Below are positions 41,348 to 50,102 of a stretch of DNA of 64,000 nucleotides, piece after piece. A program made the position numbers and the translations under genes. Every line of letters begins with the position of its first letter. The stretch's first letter is position 1. The notes under the pieces are model-generated. The model saw only the letters and a list, made by a program, of their open reading frames with translations, was not told where the DNA came from and searched no databases. Origin of the DNA: Adhaeretor mobilis (GTDB lineage Bacteria > Planctomycetota > Planctomycetia > Pirellulales > Lacipirellulaceae). The DNA is taken from NCBI RefSeq assembly GCF_007741515.1, contig NZ_CP036263.1:4823178-4887177 (forward strand). The letters are read 5' to 3'.

Positions 41348-41604
41348 GGGACTGGCCAAATTACTCTGCTGGACTTCCTTTTCAACGTTTCCTTTTCCTG
41401 GGCTTCCATTTCAGGACGGCTTGACGCCGATCACAATTCCATGCACGTCGCAAGCTATTAGGGTAAGCGTAGCCTAAGGGCCAGTGCAACGTACCAAGCG
41501 AATATTGGGTCAAGAAAATTCAAAGTTACTAGCTGTGGTTTCCGTCCATCCTAGCTAGGTACTCTCTGAAGAGGCGATTTCCTTGAACAGCATGGGCCAG
41601 AGTG

Positions 41605-42282
41605 TTACCTCTCTAGGTTCTGGGACTGACTTGCCGAATCTTCTTCCGCAGGAACTTGCGCGTCTTCTGTCTTGGGTAGTTCTGGATCGGGACTTGTTTC
41701 GGCAGGGGCGGGAATGTCGGTATTAGGTTGTGGTGAACCGGGCTGCTGAGGCTGGGTTGGCTGAGGGCGGGGTACAATCGGGGTGAATTGCTGTCCCGGA
41801 GCGCCGTAGTAGCTTTGGTTGTTCACCGACAAGATCCCCACTTCGCCCGTCCTGCCGGTCCGGTTGTCATGTGCCGCGACGCTGCCAAGTTGAATGAGCG
41901 GCGTTTTGCTTTGGCGAGAGGCAACGACCTGAGCACTTTCGCACACGACGCTTTTCACGTAGAGGGAATCGTTGGTCACGCCACAGATGGCTTCCCCCTT
42001 GCTGTCTCGCAGGACGAGGAGTCCTAGGCTGCTCGCATCGCCCCCATCCCCCGGTTGCTTGACCCCTTGCCCCAACTGGACGAGTACAAGTCGTGGATCG
42101 TCGCGATCGACCACCATCACGTTCCGGCAATTGATTCCACCGATGCAATGAATTTCATCTGCGACGAGTCGTTCGCAGACGACTTCTTTCGAAGCAACAT
42201 GGCGGAACAACTTGTCCCGAATGGCGGCACCAAGGGCAAAAAAGATCAGCGGGTAAACGATCCAACGTTCGCGGTCTGTCAT
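41605..42282 (-). CDS. Conserved planctomycete protein with N-terminal membrane anchor
   Basis: MTDRERWIVYPLIFFALGAAIRDKL, here split as an anchor WIVYPLIFFALGAAI, is an N-terminal pattern I associate with a planctomycete-only family. A beta-rich domain follows (VVCERLVADEIHC, GLLVLRDSKG, LIQLGS), then a Pro/Gln-rich tail of about 60 residues. No function is known to me. It starts 26 bases after the stop of the lipoprotein gene on the same strand, so the two are likely made together. Confidence 0.65.
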   Translation of the reverse strand: MTDRERWIVYPLIFFALGAAIRDKLFRHVASKEVVCERLVADEIHCIGGINCRNVMVVDRDDPRLVLVQLGQGVKQPGDGGDASSLGLLVLRDSKGEAICGVTNDSLYVKSVVCESAQVVASRQSKTPLIQLGSVAAHDNRTGRTGEVGILSVNNQSYYGAPGQQFTPIVPRPQPTQPQQPGSPQPNTDIPAPAETSPDPELPKTEDAQVPAEEDSASQSQNLER

Positions 42283-42308
42283 CGTGGGAGCAAGCAGGAG
42301 GGGAGTGA

Positions 42309-42866
42309 TTAGTTGGTGGATTGATTGGCTACAGTTTCGGTTTTCGTCTCTTTGCCTTTTCGGACGAAATAGAGCTCGCCGACTTGGCGTTCGGCACGGG
42401 CTTCGTTGAAGATAAATCCGACAAGCTTATCCTCTTCAAGTCTCGGGAGCAGCTCGAAGCGGCGAAGCACGGGCTGCGGTTTCTCCTTGATTGAAGAATC
42501 TTGTTCTGCTGAATCGACAAGTGCCGGCTTGGCGGGCTCAGTGGCAAATTCCAGCAACAAACTGGCCGGAGATTGCTCGACAACGCGCCAATCCGCCTTA
42601 ATCGTATCCGGGCGGCCCTCCATAGTGAGTTCCACGCGCGAGTCACTAAGAAAGCGAATCTCAACGGCTACGTCATACTTTTGCCAGTCGCTTTGCGGAG
42701 TATTGACATTGGCCTCTTCTCCAGCGGTCGGTTGTGGCGTGCCGACCCATTCTCCTTCTAACTGACTCACTACACCGTTGCTGCAGCCGAGTGCAAATAC
42801 CAGCAGGCACGAAACGGCTATCAAATTGCGGAGAATGGCCGATGAATCGGCAGCAGAAGCGGACAT
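42309..42866 (-). CDS. Putative lipoprotein of unknown function
   Basis: ATG 42866 gives a short signal with lipobox LVFALGC followed by SNG, indicating lipid attachment at the cysteine. An upstream ATG at 43010 adds a second hydrophobic stretch and is less likely. The body (LEGEWVGTPQP, EIRFLSDSRVELTMEG, KLVGFIFNEAR) suggests a small beta-barrel of the type seen in proteins that test a computed value against a threshold, but I cannot name the family. It ends 26 bases before the next gene. Confidence 0.6.
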   Translation of the reverse strand: MSASAADSSAILRNLIAVSCLLVFALGCSNGVVSQLEGEWVGTPQPTAGEEANVNTPQSDWQKYDVAVEIRFLSDSRVELTMEGRPDTIKADWRVVEQSPASLLLEFATEPAKPALVDSAEQDSSIKEKPQPVLRRFELLPRLEEDKLVGFIFNEARAERQVGELYFVRKGKETKTETVANQSTN

Positions 42867-43108
42867 AAAACTAGTCAGGATAATCGTCAAATGAAATACT
42901 GCAATGAATAACAAGCAGTATAGCGTAATCAACCGATTTCCGGCTGTAAGAAATCGGTCGGACAAGTGAACCTTGCGATTTTCTTGAAGGCGACAAATCG
43001 TACTAATCAATCAAATTTCCGTGGTTTTATCCACCGATAATTCGAACGATCCGGGCGGTTCGTTGACAAAAGATAGCTACTGAACCGCGTTCATCCGGGG
43101 ATCACAGC

Positions 43109-45556
43109 TCAATAGGCCGCCGTCACGCGGCCGTCTACGTGCTTCCAGAAGGGCAGCCACACGAGGGTGAGCCTATCCACGGCGATATCGCTCTTACGCG
43201 GGCCGATCTCGATCTTCTCTAGTGGCAGGCGATTGGGTTGGTACTCGATGTCCAAATCCTCTAGGGCAACCTGCTGGTCGTGCTCCAATTCCTCGAGTTC
43301 GTCCTCCGCATCCATGAGCTTCGCCTCGGCTCGATTGGCCTGGGAACGCTCGCGGCTTGCTTGGCTGCCACTGCTGGAAATACTGCGGCGAGACTTGCTG
43401 CCGCCGAATAGCGAGGCGATCCACTCAATAAGCACAATCACAAACTGAAACATTTTCGCCCACGATTGCGACCTTTGTTCTTCGAGATAGCTGCGAGCCT
43501 TGTCCACCCGAGCCTGCTGCCTTTTGAGTTTGCTAGAGAACTTCTCGCGGACTTTCTCTTTCTCCTCTTCACGCTGATCGCGAGCCTGCTGGGTAATACG
43601 AATGCGGAAATCGGCTTCGCTCTCATCCGACTCGCTACGTACGTCCAGTGGCTCGCACTCGAAGATCGTGTAGCGTTCGGATTGGTAAAGATGGTCCTTG
43701 AGATCGCGTTCCCAGCCCTTGTAGTTTTTCTCCTGCGACATCTCCGATGGCAAATCGTCAAAGGCCGCGTCAGCTTGTGGCTCGTCTTCTAGCCGCGGAC
43801 GTTGGTAGAACACCATGGAACCGTCCCAAGGCGGACGAGGCAGCTCGTCGTGGACGGTTTGTAGTGTCGCATAGTCCCGCCACTGATCGACATCCACCGA
43901 CGACTTCACGAAGTGCATTTGCCCCAGGCCCAAGAGCCCCGGGCGATAGATGAGCGCCCCACCCTGAGGGCGGCGCTCGGCTATTTCGTAAAACTGCTGT
44001 TGGATGTCGGCTGTGATCACAGGACGCGAAGACTTCGCGCGCTCAGCTGCCTTGATGGCTTGACGCTGCTCTTCCTCAGACGGCGCGGCGGCAGCGGCCA
44101 GTTTGGCTAGCTTGGCCTTGGTATCCGCCATGAGCTTGCTGATTTGGTTGCGCGTGAGTGGCCCGCTCAGGTACGACATAGCCCAACGTGTGTGGAACAC
44201 TACGGCCGCATTGTCGTGCACGTTGTTCATCAGAAACACGCGACTACCAAGGGCCGCAAGCGTCGCTTCCATTTTGCCGCGGTCGAACTTCGCACCCGCT
44301 TGGGCTGAGGCTCCCTCGAGTCCTTCCATCACGCGAGACTTGTCGCGTTCGGTTTGTAAACGTCCCAGCAACCACGTGCCCGCGTTCGAGAGGCCCTTAT
44401 AGTCAAGATCTACCGGGTTTTGCGTAGCCAGCACGCATCCCACGCCGAACGCACGCGCCTGCTTGAGCAGCGTGAGCATCGGCTTCTTGCTCGGCGGGTT
44501 CGCGGTGGGCGGGAAGTACCCATACACTTCGTCCATGTAAAGTAGAGCACGCAAGCTGCCAGTGCCGGGCTGGGATCGCATCCAACTGAGCATCTCGTTG
44601 AGCAGAATCGTGACGAAGAACATCCGCTCGGAATCGTTCAGATGCGCGATCGAGAGAATCGACAACTTCGGCCGGCCTTCGTCCGTATAGAGTAGTTTCT
44701 GAATGTCGAGAGGTTCGCCCTCTAACCAACTGGCAAACGATGGGGAAGCGAGCAGGTTGTTCAGCTGCATTCCCAGATCCAATCGATCGTCGGCCGGGAA
44801 GAACGATTCCAGATCGACGACGCCCACGCGTTTGAAGGGCGGTTGCTGGATCTCTTGAATGAGCGCGGGCAGGTCAAGATCGCGACCTTCTTGCCAAGCG
44901 TGGCTCAACACGTTGGAAAGCAAGATGTGCTCGCGACTTTTCACAGGGTCCGCATCAATGCCCAACAGCGCGAGGATTCCGGATGCTGCCGATTGCACGC
45001 GATCGCGGAAGGCGTCGCCATCGTCGAGCACTGCTTGCGGAGGAGCATTGAACGATTTAAGAATTGTGAGTGGCACCCCTGCACTGCTGCCTGGCGTGTA
45101 GATGACTTTCTCGACTGCGCTGTTGTAGCGTCTGATGCGCTCACCATCTTGAGCCCACTTCGCTAGCCCATTTTTCCATAGTTCGGCCGTGTTCTCTGCA
45201 AGCTGCTCTCGCGTAATATCTTTGCGTTGGGCATCACTCGCATCGACCCACGGCTCGTAGTCGCTCGGCTTAAAGTCAGGAAAGGTAAGCAGTAAGTTGC
45301 CCAGATCGCCCTTGGGATCGATGGCAATGGCGGGCACACCGTCGAGACCCGCTTCTTCGAGCAGCGACAAACAGAGTCCGGTCTTTCCGCTACCCGTCAT
45401 GCCCACGCAGACCGCGTGCGTAGTGAGGTCTTTGCTATCGTAAAGCACGTCTGTCTTAGACGTTTCTCCCGTGGACAGATTGTGCTTCCTGCCGAGATAG
45501 AACTCGCCTAGTTTCTCGGTAATGAGCGTGTTGGTTGGCTTTTTTTCGGAAGTCAT
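43109..45556 (-). CDS. HerA/FtsK-superfamily ATP-binding protein (DUF87-like)
   Basis: An 815-residue ATPase. The P-loop VGMTGSGKTGL lies near residue 51 and the next strand AIAIDPKGDLGNLL is typical of HerA-like motors. Walker B is ALLYMDEVYGYFPP near 340, and the sensor region is FGVGCVLATQNPVDLDY near 372. The C-terminal 300 residues include a long coiled coil (DQREEEKEKVREKFSSKLKR) and a hydrophobic stretch near 700 (MFQFVIVLIEWIASLFGG) that may touch the membrane. The substrate, DNA or protein, is unknown. No nuclease partner such as NurA is beside it. Confidence 0.85.
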   Translation of the reverse strand: MTSEKKPTNTLITEKLGEFYLGRKHNLSTGETSKTDVLYDSKDLTTHAVCVGMTGSGKTGLCLSLLEEAGLDGVPAIAIDPKGDLGNLLLTFPDFKPSDYEPWVDASDAQRKDITREQLAENTAELWKNGLAKWAQDGERIRRYNSAVEKVIYTPGSSAGVPLTILKSFNAPPQAVLDDGDAFRDRVQSAASGILALLGIDADPVKSREHILLSNVLSHAWQEGRDLDLPALIQEIQQPPFKRVGVVDLESFFPADDRLDLGMQLNNLLASPSFASWLEGEPLDIQKLLYTDEGRPKLSILSIAHLNDSERMFFVTILLNEMLSWMRSQPGTGSLRALLYMDEVYGYFPPTANPPSKKPMLTLLKQARAFGVGCVLATQNPVDLDYKGLSNAGTWLLGRLQTERDKSRVMEGLEGASAQAGAKFDRGKMEATLAALGSRVFLMNNVHDNAAVVFHTRWAMSYLSGPLTRNQISKLMADTKAKLAKLAAAAAPSEEEQRQAIKAAERAKSSRPVITADIQQQFYEIAERRPQGGALIYRPGLLGLGQMHFVKSSVDVDQWRDYATLQTVHDELPRPPWDGSMVFYQRPRLEDEPQADAAFDDLPSEMSQEKNYKGWERDLKDHLYQSERYTIFECEPLDVRSESDESEADFRIRITQQARDQREEEKEKVREKFSSKLKRQQARVDKARSYLEEQRSQSWAKMFQFVIVLIEWIASLFGGSKSRRSISSSGSQASRERSQANRAEAKLMDAEDELEELEHDQQVALEDLDIEYQPNRLPLEKIEIGPRKSDIAVDRLTLVWLPFWKHVDGRVTAAY

Positions 45557-45585
45557 CGTTGTTGGTGGCTCGTCGATGGAGAATT

Positions 45586-45685
45586 CATGTCATTCCGACG
45601 GCCGTCGCAGCGGAGGAGGAATCGAGTCCGAACCGGAGTTGGGGCCGGATTCCTCGGTCGGCTAGCCTCCCGTCGGAATGACATG
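45586..45685. repeat. Palindromic ATGTCATTCCGA element, copy 2
   Basis: CATGTCATTCCGACG at the left and CGTCGGAATGACATG at the right are exact inverted copies, with GAGGAATCG and GGATTCCTCGGTCGGC inside. It lies between the HerA-like gene and the DUF2780-like gene. The partner is at 5979-6081. Confidence 0.85.
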
Positions 45686-45708
45686 AGAATACGAGTACAG
45701 GCAGATGT

Positions 45709-46086
45709 TTAGTTTAACGCTTTTTCGAGCGTGCGCAGAGCCTTCTCATTCGGCTGGTGAGCGAGAAACTCGCGCAGGATTACAGTGAATTTGTCGATCA
45801 GATCGTATGTGAGCCCGAGAGAACTGAATACTGGGCCTACCTGGCGCATCGCACCGAGCCCGCCACACCACCGACTAAGCGTGGCAAGCCAGTGAGGAAC
45901 CGCCGCGTCGAACACCGGCGACTTGCCAACGATGTCTGAGAACCCAGGGATTGCGTCGGCAAGCGTCACAAGATCGTCGCGATCAAGTCGCTCGACGGGT
46001 AATGAAAGAATCGCTCCCATACCGCCGGCGGCCTGTTCGTCAGTGACTCCGAGCTGGTCAACAATGGTGGCAATGAGGTCGGACAT
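45709..46086 (-). CDS. Small protein resembling DUF2780
   Basis: A 125-residue protein. The sequence VDQLGVTDEQAAGGMGAIL at the N-terminus, then IPGFSDIVG and the end block FSSLGLTYDLIDKFTVIL, match the pattern of DUF2780 proteins (VcgC/VcgE-like), which are small helical proteins of unknown function. No signal peptide or metal motif is seen. ATG 46086 is well placed. Confidence 0.7.
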   Translation of the reverse strand: MSDLIATIVDQLGVTDEQAAGGMGAILSLPVERLDRDDLVTLADAIPGFSDIVGKSPVFDAAVPHWLATLSRWCGGLGAMRQVGPVFSSLGLTYDLIDKFTVILREFLAHQPNEKALRTLEKALN

Positions 46087-46130
46087 AGCTGATAGTGTCT
46101 CTCGAATCCTAACCTATAACCAATAGCACT

Positions 46131-46239
46131 AACCACAAAGGTCACAAAGGACACTAAGACTCCGTTTCCTACCGTTGACGCTTCGAGAGTGGAATTGCTA
46201 GTCAATTCCAACTTTGTGATCTTTGTGCTCTTCGTGGTT
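46131..46239. repeat. ACCACRAAG-type inverted repeat element
   Basis: AACCACAAAGGTCACAAAGG at the left and, reversed, AACCACGAAGAGCACAAAG at the right are related arms in opposite orientation about 50 bases apart. The right arm overlaps the 3-prime end of the protease-like gene and supplies its last ~12 codons. Repeats of this kind (ACCACGAAGNNCACGAAG) are known from many genomes. Confidence 0.7.
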
Positions 46240-47565
46240 CGTTTTTTGCTGTAGCGATTTCGTTAAGGCCAGAAACTCGCGGTACTGTTCATCCAACGTT
46301 TCAAACGAAACGCCCGTGGCGGCTTCTAGGGTAGTCGGCTCGTCGCGTCCCGCATAGATGGCAGCCAATAGTTCACGGAATGCCGGTCGATACTTGCCGC
46401 CTTCGTACTCCATGAAAAACGTCGCCAGTCCCGCTGACTGACTGTAGAGTCTGGGCAAATCTTTGCGTCGCTGCAATTCGAGCATGCCGAGGGACGATAG
46501 TTCTTCCAATGGCACATAGTAATTGTCAACTAACCGGCGATGCCGAGCGGCTGGTAGGCGGCCTGCTTCGGCACCGCCAAGAGTGTACATGCTGGAATCT
46601 CCGTTACGCTCGCCCCTCGCCAACGACTCAAAGTAACACGCCACACCTTCTGTCGCCCAGGCGTTCGCCAAACGTGCGAAATTCTTATTCGCCTTGCGAG
46701 ACTCAAAGAAGAACTGATGCACGGCCTCGTGATAGATCGTGCCTGGGTCTTGGTCTTCGCCGGCGAAGAAATGCGTTTCGCGTTCTCGATCAAAGTAAAT
46801 CCCCAGGGTCTTAGCAATCTGTGGCTGGCGTCTTAGTAACGCGGCATTGTATTGATCACGCGTGCGATGATAGATCACCTTAAACGGCTTGCGGCGATAG
46901 CCAGTTGGCTGCTTGCCGTCGAGGCGCGCTTGCAACTCGCGGGCAGACACATCGAACTCGCCAAACTGTTGCCGCCAAATCTGGTGGAGTGTTTCCAATC
47001 GCGTGGCCAAGTCTACGGCGGCCTCGCGACTGTGATTGGTAGTAACGTGGAAGTGATCGGTACGTACCGTCCAGCCGCGAGCGATGGTCGCGTGATGCTC
47101 TCCATCTTCGGTGGGTGTGATCCACTTTTTTCCCCAAGGGCGCTCGCCCGCTTCCCAGCGATCGCGATCTCCCGCCTTGATCCAGCCGAACTCTTCATGC
47201 CACAGGTTCCCGCGTTCGTACATGAGTGCCGCGTAGCCACCGCACCAATGTTCCGTTCCGTCGGGACCGGGCACAAGTTGATAGCCGAGCATCCGACGGG
47301 CTATGGCGTTGTCGGGATCAAGCGAGACGACTCGCGTGGCCAACTGCAGGGCCTCGCCAACGTTTTCTTCCGCCAGCAGATTTGAAAGCTGAGTTAGCGC
47401 CAGATCGTTCTCTACTACGGGAGGAACCTGCGAGCCCTCAGAATTTACTTGCGTATAAAGGTCACCCGCCACCCGAAGTTGCGTTTCAGCAACAGCGCAG
47501 TGAACCGCAACCGAGAGTAACGCTAAGATCAAGAGTAGCCGTGGCAATAGTACGAGCATAACCAA
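46198..47565 (-). CDS. Secreted DUF1570-like putative zinc protease
   Basis: A 455-residue protein with a signal peptide (LPRLLLILALLSVAVHCAVA). The catalytic pattern is TIYHEAVHQFFFES near residue 280, a HExxH zinc site, followed by AWATEGVACYFES with the third ligand Glu, the gluzincin arrangement of DUF1570/peptidase MA-like proteins. The N-terminal third (LLAEENVGEALQLATRV) is helical-repeat-like. The last residues, NHEEHKDHKV, are encoded by a dispersed DNA repeat, so the native protein probably ended near LTKSLQQK. Confidence 0.8.
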   Translation of the reverse strand: MVMLVLLPRLLLILALLSVAVHCAVAETQLRVAGDLYTQVNSEGSQVPPVVENDLALTQLSNLLAEENVGEALQLATRVVSLDPDNAIARRMLGYQLVPGPDGTEHWCGGYAALMYERGNLWHEEFGWIKAGDRDRWEAGERPWGKKWITPTEDGEHHATIARGWTVRTDHFHVTTNHSREAAVDLATRLETLHQIWRQQFGEFDVSARELQARLDGKQPTGYRRKPFKVIYHRTRDQYNAALLRRQPQIAKTLGIYFDRERETHFFAGEDQDPGTIYHEAVHQFFFESRKANKNFARLANAWATEGVACYFESLARGERNGDSSMYTLGGAEAGRLPAARHRRLVDNYYVPLEELSSLGMLELQRRKDLPRLYSQSAGLATFFMEYEGGKYRPAFRELLAAIYAGRDEPTTLEAATGVSFETLDEQYREFLALTKSLQQKTNHEEHKDHKVGID

Positions 47566-47663
47566 TTATACCACGCGAAATCCACGCTCGAACTACAGCA
47601 CGCTGCAAGTCTCCCCCTAGCCGCGAATGAACAAGTCGCCGGAGAATCGCTCTGCGGCTAGTT

Positions 47664-47745
47664 GTAGGGTGCGTGAGCGCAGCGAAACGCACCATGCTGC
47701 TTCCGCTTGTTGTTGGTGCGTTTCGCGGAGCTCACGGCACCCTAC
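47664..47745. repeat. GTAGGGTGCGT palindromic element
   Basis: GTAGGGTGCGTGAGCGCAGC at the left, extending through GAAACGCACC, pairs imperfectly with TGGTGCGTTTCGCGGAGC through CACCCTAC on the right around a short loop. This hairpin type (GTAGGGTGCGT...ACGCACCCTAC) is known from many bacterial genomes. It lies between the isomerase-like and protease-like genes. Confidence 0.75.
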
Positions 47746-47773
47746 GGCACTATTCTCCTAACTTCCCAACTCA

Positions 47774-48772
47774 CTAATCATCAGCAAACGCGGCATCGAA
47801 CGCGACGTTGCTGGGTGCGAAATCAAGTTTTTTGACAAACGCCGCCGCTTCGGCAGCACCGTGAGCCCTGTCCATGCCGATGTCTTCCCACTCGACCGAT
47901 AGCGGTCCTTGGTAATTTATGGCGTTAAGCGCGCGGATGATCTCTTCGAAGTTTACGCCACCACGACCGGGCGAACGGAAGTCCCAGCCGCGACGCGGAT
48001 CGCCAAAGTTCAAGTGGCTCGCTAAAATGCCACTGCGACCATCCAGCGTGACGATCGCGTCCTTGATATGCACATGATAAATGCGATCTGGGAACGCGCG
48101 GATGAATTCCACCGGATCGACACCTTGCCAGATCAAATGGCTCGGGTCGAAGTTGAAGCCGAACTCTTCGCGATTGCCAATGGCATCGAGCGCCCGTTGG
48201 GCGGTGTGCAAATCAAAAGCGATTTCGGTGGGATGGACTTCCAAGGCGAATCGCACGCCGCACTCGCCGAACACATCGAGTATCGGATTCCAACGATCGG
48301 CAAACTGTTGGTAGCCTTCTTCGATCATGCTCTCAGGCACCGGCGGGAAGGAATAGAGCAACGGCCAGATTGCTGAGCCGGTGAAACCGTTGACGATACC
48401 GATGCCCAACTTCTGCGCCGCGCGGGCAGCATTCTTCACGTCCTCAGCGGCGCGAGCGTTCACTCCGGCCGGATCGCCGTCGCCCCACACGTACGGCGGA
48501 AGGATTGATTGATGCCGGGCGTCAATCGTGTCGCACACCGCCTGACCGACCAAGTGAGTGCTGATCGCATGGCATTGCAACTCGTGCTTTTGTAGTTGCT
48601 GACGTTTCTGATCGACATAGCCGTCGTCAGAAACCGCTTTGTCGACTTCAAAGTGATCACCCCAACACGCGAGTTCCAACCCGTCGTACCCAAACCCGCG
48701 TACCATCCCGGCCAACTCATCCAAAGACAAATCGGCCCACTGGCCGGTGAACAGTGTGACGGGACGAGACAT
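47774..48772 (-). CDS. Sugar phosphate isomerase/epimerase-like TIM-barrel protein
   Basis: A 332-residue protein of the xylose isomerase-like TIM-barrel superfamily. Putative metal ligands are in FALEVHPTEIAFDLHTA near 190 (Glu), FNFDPSHLIWQGVD near 213 (Asp/His), YHVHIKDAIV near 240 (His) and SVEWEDIGMD near 300 (Glu). The N-terminal block FGYDGLELACWGDHFE is typical. The sugar substrate is unknown; planctomycetes have many paralogues. There is no signal peptide. Confidence 0.88.
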   Translation of the reverse strand: MSRPVTLFTGQWADLSLDELAGMVRGFGYDGLELACWGDHFEVDKAVSDDGYVDQKRQQLQKHELQCHAISTHLVGQAVCDTIDARHQSILPPYVWGDGDPAGVNARAAEDVKNAARAAQKLGIGIVNGFTGSAIWPLLYSFPPVPESMIEEGYQQFADRWNPILDVFGECGVRFALEVHPTEIAFDLHTAQRALDAIGNREEFGFNFDPSHLIWQGVDPVEFIRAFPDRIYHVHIKDAIVTLDGRSGILASHLNFGDPRRGWDFRSPGRGGVNFEEIIRALNAINYQGPLSVEWEDIGMDRAHGAAEAAAFVKKLDFAPSNVAFDAAFADD

Positions 48773-48886
48773 AATGAGGGCTCCTGCGGGGCGTGAATAT
48801 TCTAGTGAATCGGTATTTCTAACAGGCAGGCCATTGTCGCAAAATCCTGAGGACTGGCAACCACTTGCTCCATGAGTCGTTCAGCA

Positions 48887-48916
48887 CTCGTCCCCACGCT
48901 CCCGCGTGGGAACGAG
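48887..48916. repeat. CTCGTCCCCACGC palindromic repeat
   Basis: CTCGTCCCCACGC and GCGTGGGAACGAG face each other around TCCC, a perfect hairpin except for one pair. This CGTTCCCACGCTCCCGCGTGGGAACG type is common and dispersed in bacterial genomes. It lies 67 bases upstream of the following gene. Confidence 0.75.
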
Positions 48917-48982
48917 GGAGAGCTTCCTTAAGAGAATGCTATACTTCAACTGACCCGTATAGTTTGACGAATCGACTAAGCA

Positions 48983-50056
48983 ATGCGAACTCCCAATCTC
49001 AAACTCCACTTTTGGTACGCACAGCGGACCCTACTACTGCTACTCGCGCTCCCCTGCCCTGTCCTGGCGGCGTTGCCGATTGAGATCGAAGTGGTGGCTG
49101 ACCCCGGTTCGGGGCCCCAGATGCAGCGTTGGGCAAAGGTGCTTGGCGAGTGCGATTTGGCGCGCGTGCGCATTCGTGGTGCGCGGGGGACCGATCAGGT
49201 AGGCATTCGCACGGAGGAGACCGAACGCACGATACGCTACCACGTAACTGCTGTACTCGACTCCCGAGGTCGCCTAGTGCTTCCAGGCGGGAAATTCACC
49301 GACCACCAAACCGTCGCACTCAAGCAGTTTTTTCAGGAACTGCCTTTGGAGCAGAAGCACAACAGCGTAGACCGCGGACGCTTCGGGCTGACGGCTGCGC
49401 AGTTTGAGAGGGTGTTTAATGCGTTTTCAAATCCTGTATCGCTCCCTAAAGAGGAAGTCTCGCCGGGGGCGTTATTGAGTTCGCTCGCCAAGCAAACTCG
49501 ACTTTCTGTGGAAGTGCCAAACAATATCAAGTGGCAGTTAGACGACAAGTCCCCCGAGGCGGTATCGTTGCCAGAACTTTCATTAGGGACCACGCTGGCA
49601 ATATTTCTGCGCGAGCACTCACTGGGAATGGCTCCTGAGCAGCCACGCGGCGGGGAATTGCAGCTTCGCATCTTCGAGTTGCCCGCCGATCAGCGAGCTC
49701 TCGAGCATTGGCCCGTGGGATGGAAGAGCGACGCGATCGGGAAGCAGCTCGCGCCGAACATGTATCGCTCAACAGCTATCGAGATCAACGGCTTTCAATT
49801 GGAGGAAACACTCCAGGCGCTTGGCCCACATGCTGGGATACCGCTAGTTTACGATCGGTACGTGCTCGCTCGCCGCAAGATCGTGCCGGAGAAGATTCCC
49901 ATCAAAATCGATCGCAAAGAAATGCTCATCCGCCGCGGGATCGATCTCGTGCTACGGCAAGCACGACTCACTGGCGACATGCGTGTCGACGAGAACGGGG
50001 TGCCGTTCTATTGGATCACACAATTTGGGAGCGATAGTCCGCGGGCGAGTAAGTAA
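48983..50056 (+). CDS. Secreted planctomycete protein of unknown function
   Basis: A 357-residue protein with a signal peptide (RTLLLLLALPCPVLA). It begins with a domain around PIEIEVVADPGSGPQMQRWA and contains LSVEVPNNIKWQLDD near 177 and LQALGPHAGIPLVYDRYVLA near 275. The last segment resembles the secretin/STN-like short beta-alpha repeats used in secretion-associated proteins, but this is weak. No catalytic residues were recognised. It stands alone, convergent with the transporter gene downstream. Confidence 0.6.
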   Translation: MRTPNLKLHFWYAQRTLLLLLALPCPVLAALPIEIEVVADPGSGPQMQRWAKVLGECDLARVRIRGARGTDQVGIRTEETERTIRYHVTAVLDSRGRLVLPGGKFTDHQTVALKQFFQELPLEQKHNSVDRGRFGLTAAQFERVFNAFSNPVSLPKEEVSPGALLSSLAKQTRLSVEVPNNIKWQLDDKSPEAVSLPELSLGTTLAIFLREHSLGMAPEQPRGGELQLRIFELPADQRALEHWPVGWKSDAIGKQLAPNMYRSTAIEINGFQLEETLQALGPHAGIPLVYDRYVLARRKIVPEKIPIKIDRKEMLIRRGIDLVLRQARLTGDMRVDENGVPFYWITQFGSDSPRASK

Positions 50057-50102
50057 AGGCAGCAACAGAGCGTCTCGTAGGGTAGGTCGAATGGAGCGAG
50101 GC

